From Rhodocyclaceae bacterium (GTDB lineage Bacteria; Pseudomonadota; Gammaproteobacteria; Burkholderiales; Rhodocyclaceae), in the NCBI GenBank assembly GCA_030681195.1, contig JAUXXJ010000008.1, positions 124,001 to 188,000 of the forward strand: a stretch of DNA of 64,000 nucleotides. Reading direction: 5' to 3'. How positions within the stretch are numbered: the stretch's first letter is position 1; each line of letters begins with the position of its first letter. Positions 60,686-64,000 of the stretch are shown in pieces. The notes under the pieces were generated by a model. The model worked only from the letters and a program-made list of their open reading frames with translations. It ran no database searches and was not told the origin of the DNA. The translations under genes and the position numbers were made by a program.

Positions 60686-61036
60686 ATGAATGTTCAGATC
60701 CACGCCAGTGACTTCACCCTGACCGACGGGCTGCGCGAGCATATCGCCTGGCGCGTCGCCTATGCCACGAATCACGGCCGCGACGAGGTTTCCCGCGTCA
60801 TCGTGCACCTTTCCGACATCAATGGGCCGCGCGGTGGCGTGGATAAGCGCTGCGGCGTAGAACTGCGCCTCAAGGGAGCGGAGTCGCTGGTCGTCGAGGA
60901 TGTGCAGGCCGACCTTTACGTTGCCATTGACCGCGCCTTTGAACGTATCGGCCGTTCCATGCAACGCCGCTTGGCACGGCGCCGCAAGTTCGTTGCCATG
61001 TCGGCGGCGTGCCAGGAACTCCCGGATGCAGTGTGA
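60686..61036 (+). CDS. HPF/RaiA-like ribosome-associated protein
   Basis: The product has 116 residues from MNVQIHASDFTLTDGL, with AAGGAG 7 bases upstream. The fold signature includes VSRVIVHLSDINGPRGGVDK and DLYVAIDRAFERIGRSMQRR. It is a short form likely to bind the small ribosomal subunit under stress. The stop overlaps the next start (TGATG). Confidence 0.85.
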   Translation: MNVQIHASDFTLTDGLREHIAWRVAYATNHGRDEVSRVIVHLSDINGPRGGVDKRCGVELRLKGAESLVVEDVQADLYVAIDRAFERIGRSMQRRLARRRKFVAMSAACQELPDAV

Positions 61037-61623
61037 TGAAACCTATCGGAATTCTCGCCTTGGCCGCGCAGTTCGCCCCCCGCTTAGTGCAAATCGGCCG
61101 TGGCACCTGGATTGCCATCAGCGTCGGTTTGCTGACCCTGTTCGTCCTGCTGATCTGGGCCACCATCGCGCTGTTCGGGTGGGCGTGGGGGCAAGGCAAA
61201 TCGCTTACCGATGGCGCGCCGGAGGCCGTGCGCATCATCACATCACAGGTTGAGCAGGCCGTTCCCGGTGCGCGCGAGGCACTCGGCGACCTGGTGCCAG
61301 CGCTCAAGCCCGAGCCGCCACCGCGCGATGTGTCAGGCAGCGACGTTGGGCCGGTGGGCCGCTATCCAGGCCTGCCGCGCTCGCACTGGCACCGCGATGG
61401 CCGCGAGATCACGGTACGCTATGAGGGGCGCGCCGACTACGTTGCTGTCCTCAACCACTACGCCCAATCATTCGTCGCGCAGGGCTATACGCAGAATGTC
61501 GTATCCGCCACGCCCGAAGGCGAGGCGCATGACTACCGCAAGGGCGGCGAACGGGTGCGCTTCAAGATCGCGCAATTACCGCAAGGCAAGGTCAAGGCGA
61601 CGATCATCGCCGGCCTGCCATAA
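61036..61623 (+). CDS. Hypothetical membrane-anchored protein
   Basis: The product has 195 residues from MKPIGILALA. One membrane segment (WIAISVGLLTLFVLLIWATI) is followed by a periplasmic domain with RSHWHRDGREITVRYEGRAD and VAVLNHYAQSFVAQGY. No specific family recognised. Translationally coupled to the RaiA-like gene. Confidence 0.7.
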   Translation: MKPIGILALAAQFAPRLVQIGRGTWIAISVGLLTLFVLLIWATIALFGWAWGQGKSLTDGAPEAVRIITSQVEQAVPGAREALGDLVPALKPEPPPRDVSGSDVGPVGRYPGLPRSHWHRDGREITVRYEGRADYVAVLNHYAQSFVAQGYTQNVVSATPEGEAHDYRKGGERVRFKIAQLPQGKVKATIIAGLP

Positions 61624-61644
61624 GCCACTTTTCAGGAAAAAAAC

Positions 61645-62595
61645 ATGACACCCCAGGAACAAAAAGCCATACTGGCCATCGCCATCCATGCCGCATTCGC
61701 CGATGGTGCGAAGGACGAACGCGAGCGTGAGGAAGTGCGCCGCGTCGCCGAGAACCTCGCCGAAGAGCGTAATGCGCCCGACCTGGCGCGCCTGTATCAG
61801 GACGTGCTGCTCAAACGCTTGCCGCTGGCCACGCTCGCGGCGATGCTGACCGATACCGGCCAGCGCCAGTTGGCCTACGAAATGGCTCTGTGCGTTTGCG
61901 AGGCCGATGGGCGACTGGCGGATGCCGAGCGCCGCTTTCTCGATGAACTGAAACGCCTGCTTGCCATGCCGGCGACGGAGACCGATCTGATCGAGGGCGA
62001 AGTCGAGGTGCTGGTCGAGCAGACCGAATTTGTTCCGCCGCAGCCAGCACCTATCGCCGCGCCGCCCATCCCGTCAACCGTTTCGACTGCCGAGCAGGAC
62101 AAGTCCATCCTCAACTACGCGTTGCTGGCCGGTGCGCTGGAGCTGTTGCCGCAGTCGTGGGCCTCGATGGCGATCATCCCGCTGCAGATTAAAATGGTCT
62201 ACGGTATCGGCAAAGCACATGGTGTCGCCCTCGACCAGGGGCACATCAAAGAATTCATTGCCGCTGCCGGGGTTGGGCTGACTTCGCAGTATCTTGAGCA
62301 ATTCGGTCGCAAACTGCTCGGCGGCCTGCTGGGCAAGGCGGCGGGCAAGACTGTCGGCAAAGTGGGTAGCGCGGCGACTGGCATGGCCTTCTCGTTCGCC
62401 TCCACCTATGCGCTCGGTCAGGTTGCTCGGCGCTACTACGCCGGTGGACGGATGATGAACACGGCCTTGCTGCGCGAGACGTTTCAGGACCTGCTCGGCC
62501 CCGCCAAACAGTTGCAGACGCAGTACCTGCCGCAAATTCAACAAAAAGCCGCGACTCTCGACGCTGGCCAGGTTATGGCGCTGATGCGCGCATGA
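61645..62595 (+). CDS. TerB-like protein with DUF697-type C-terminus
   Basis: The product has 316 residues. The N-terminal half is TerB-like helical (KAILAIAIHAAFADGAKDER, ALCVCEADGRLADAERRFL with acidic metal-binding residues). The second half has helical, partly hydrophobic segments (MAIIPLQIKMVYGIGKAHGV; TGMAFSFASTYALGQVARRY) as in DUF697 proteins. Followed closely by terC, so a joint stress or metal-related role at the membrane is plausible. Confidence 0.8.
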   Translation: MTPQEQKAILAIAIHAAFADGAKDEREREEVRRVAENLAEERNAPDLARLYQDVLLKRLPLATLAAMLTDTGQRQLAYEMALCVCEADGRLADAERRFLDELKRLLAMPATETDLIEGEVEVLVEQTEFVPPQPAPIAAPPIPSTVSTAEQDKSILNYALLAGALELLPQSWASMAIIPLQIKMVYGIGKAHGVALDQGHIKEFIAAAGVGLTSQYLEQFGRKLLGGLLGKAAGKTVGKVGSAATGMAFSFASTYALGQVARRYYAGGRMMNTALLRETFQDLLGPAKQLQTQYLPQIQQKAATLDAGQVMALMRA

Positions 62596-62605
62596 GGAAA
62601 GATTC

Positions 62606-63613
62606 ATGAACGATGCCACTACCGCTACTACCGTCAGCTTCGCCACCGGCCCAATGTGGGCCGGTTTTATCGCCTTCGTGCTCGCCATGCTGGCGCTCGA
62701 CCTGTTCGTCTTCGGCGGCCGCAAGGCGCACCGCGTGCATGTCAAGGAAGCGGCGGCCTGGGTCGCCGTGTGGGTGAGCCTTGCGCTCGCCTTTGCCGCC
62801 CTGCTCTGGTGGTATCTGAATGACACCCAGGGCCCCGAGATTGCCCGAACGAAGACGTTGGAGTTCCTTGCCGGCTACCTGATTGAGCAGTCCTTGTCAG
62901 TCGACAATATGTTCGTGTTCGTCATGATTTTCAGCTACTTCGCCGTGCCGCCGGAGCTGCAGCGGCGCGTGCTGCTGTACGGGGTGCTCGGTGCCATCGT
63001 CATGCGTGCCGGCATGATCCTCGCCGGTGTCTGGCTGGTGCAGCAGTTCGCCTGGATTCTCTATGTCTTCGGTGCCTTCCTCGTCATCACCGGCATCAAG
63101 ATGCTGATCTTCGCCGAATCCGAGCCCGATCTGGACAAAAACCCGCTTTTGCGCTGGGTGCGTGGGCACATGCGCATCACCCCGGAATTCCATGGCGAGA
63201 AGTTCTTCGTCCGCCAGAACGACATTCTCTGGGCGACGCCGATGTTCCTTGTGCTGATACTCATCGAGGCCAGCGACCTGGTATTTGCGGTGGACAGCAT
63301 CCCGGCGATCTTTGCGGTCACTACCGATCCCTTTATCGTGTTCACCTCGAACATCTTTGCCATCATGGGATTGCGCGCCCTTTACTTCCTGCTGGCGGAT
63401 ATGGCGGATCGCTTCCACCTGCTCAAGTATGGCCTGGCCATTGTGCTGGTGTTCATCGGCGGCAAGATGCTGGCAATGCCCTGGTTCCATATGCCGATTC
63501 AGTGGTCGTTGTCCATCGTCGCCAGCATCATCGTCATCTCGGTGGTAGCCAGTCTGGCACTCTCGAAACCAAAATTAACTCCGCAACCCGTCGCCGCAGG
63601 AGAAGAAGCATGA
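62606..63613 (+). CDS. TerC-family integral membrane protein
   Basis: The product has 335 residues with about nine membrane segments. Key TerC features are the acidic residues in LAMLALDLFVFGGRKAHRV, EQSLSVDNMFVFVMIFSYF and EASDLVFAVDSIPAIFAV. TerC/Alx proteins act in manganese homeostasis and metal resistance. It overlaps the next start (ATGA). Confidence 0.92.
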   Translation: MNDATTATTVSFATGPMWAGFIAFVLAMLALDLFVFGGRKAHRVHVKEAAAWVAVWVSLALAFAALLWWYLNDTQGPEIARTKTLEFLAGYLIEQSLSVDNMFVFVMIFSYFAVPPELQRRVLLYGVLGAIVMRAGMILAGVWLVQQFAWILYVFGAFLVITGIKMLIFAESEPDLDKNPLLRWVRGHMRITPEFHGEKFFVRQNDILWATPMFLVLILIEASDLVFAVDSIPAIFAVTTDPFIVFTSNIFAIMGLRALYFLLADMADRFHLLKYGLAIVLVFIGGKMLAMPWFHMPIQWSLSIVASIIVISVVASLALSKPKLTPQPVAAGEEA

Positions 63614-64000
63614 ACCTTACCCATGTGACGCCAACGCTCGCCGGCACAGAGCACGACAGCGACGGCCGCCTGGTTGGCCTCGTCTACGACAGCACGCCGC
63701 CACTGCCTGCGGCAGAAACCAATCCCTGGCTGGTGGCAGTGGATAGCTCGGACAACGCGCTGCGCGCCGTCACCCATGCTGCCCGTGAAGCCGCTGCAAT
63801 GAACGCCTGTGCGCTGCATCTGGTCCATGTGCAGCACTGGTTATCGAAGGAGGCTGCCGAGGTGGAGCTTGCGCATCGTGCATTGGAAACCACCGCAAGG
63901 GCGCGGGCGATGCTCGACACCGCCGGTTTACCTTGGCGACTGCATGTGGTGATGGGTGATCCCGCTGAACGCATTATCGAAAGATCTGTCCAGTTAGGGG
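63610..64000 (+). CDS. Universal stress protein-like, partial at the right edge
   Basis: At least 130 residues, running off the window. After a ~38-residue N-terminal extension the USP fold begins (NPWLVAVDSSDNALRAVTHA, ALHLVHVQHWL, LHVVMGDPAERIIE). Coupled to terC by a 4-base overlap. Confidence 0.8.
   Translation, partial: MNLTHVTPTLAGTEHDSDGRLVGLVYDSTPPLPAAETNPWLVAVDSSDNALRAVTHAAREAAAMNACALHLVHVQHWLSKEAAEVELAHRALETTARARAMLDTAGLPWRLHVVMGDPAERIIERSVQLG

Overview
The window reads as chromosome of a GC-rich, carboxysome-bearing proteobacterium, most likely a chemolithoautotrophic betaproteobacterium (Rhodocyclales/Nitrosomonadales-like). The basis is form IA RuBisCO with an alpha-carboxysome locus, CbbR, a ProQ/FinO protein, NhaR and arsenosugar-type genes. 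The species cannot be named from sequence alone.

Layout. (1) 1-1248: a sensor histidine kinase running off the left edge and a tRNA-Thr(TGT) gene. (2) 1200-20041: an 18.8-kb integrative element bounded by a 49-bp direct repeat of the tRNA 3' end. From left to right it holds a small unknown gene and four tandem hairpin repeats with a fixed loop and varying stems. Next comes a six-gene leftward defence operon, in transcription order: DUF499 ATPase, DUF3780, DUF1156 DNA methylase, BRO-N protein, PLD-SNF2 helicase, OLD-like ATPase. A P4-type replication module follows (iteron-like region, primase-helicase, small genes), then a tyrosine integrase beside the right att copy. (3) 20042-27650: chromosomal housekeeping and signalling genes: ProQ, a histidine-kinase-like protein ending in a DnaQ exonuclease with a 12-codon leader, RmuC, ankyrin, TonB-like, STAS, rhodanese.

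(4) 27655-49959: the carbon-fixation region. Divergent cbbR faces a SulP transporter and the operon cbbL-cbbS-csoS2-csoSCA-csoS4A-csoS4B-csoS1(x3)-ferritin-like-acRAF-mcdA-mcdB-cbbQ-cbbO. It continues with a trypsin-like protease, a small unknown gene, a second SulP, csoS1D, cbbY, a class II aldolase and a CBS-domain gene. SulP proteins would supply bicarbonate, CsoSCA would dehydrate it in the shell, McdAB would position the organelles, and CbbQO would reactivate RuBisCO. csoS2 carries a textbook -1 frameshift site (C CCA AAA, 5-nt spacer, strong hairpin, immediate -1 stop) that would yield a short CsoS2A form.

(5) 50055-51622: a small peptide gene and a flotillin-like FloA unit. (6) 52137-57492: an arsenosugar-type cluster (AhpD-like protein, radical SAM ArsS, VTT-flavoprotein fusion, two glycosyltransferase-like genes). 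(7) 57624-59606: a group II intron with its RT/maturase. (8) 59658-64000: NhaR, an HPF/RaiA-like protein, a TerB-like protein, TerC and a partial universal stress protein.

A short interspersed repeat (core GCCAGCGCCGACTTTT with an upstream GCCGTCC) occurs at least eight times across the window, both between genes and inside genes in several reading frames. No CRISPR array was seen.
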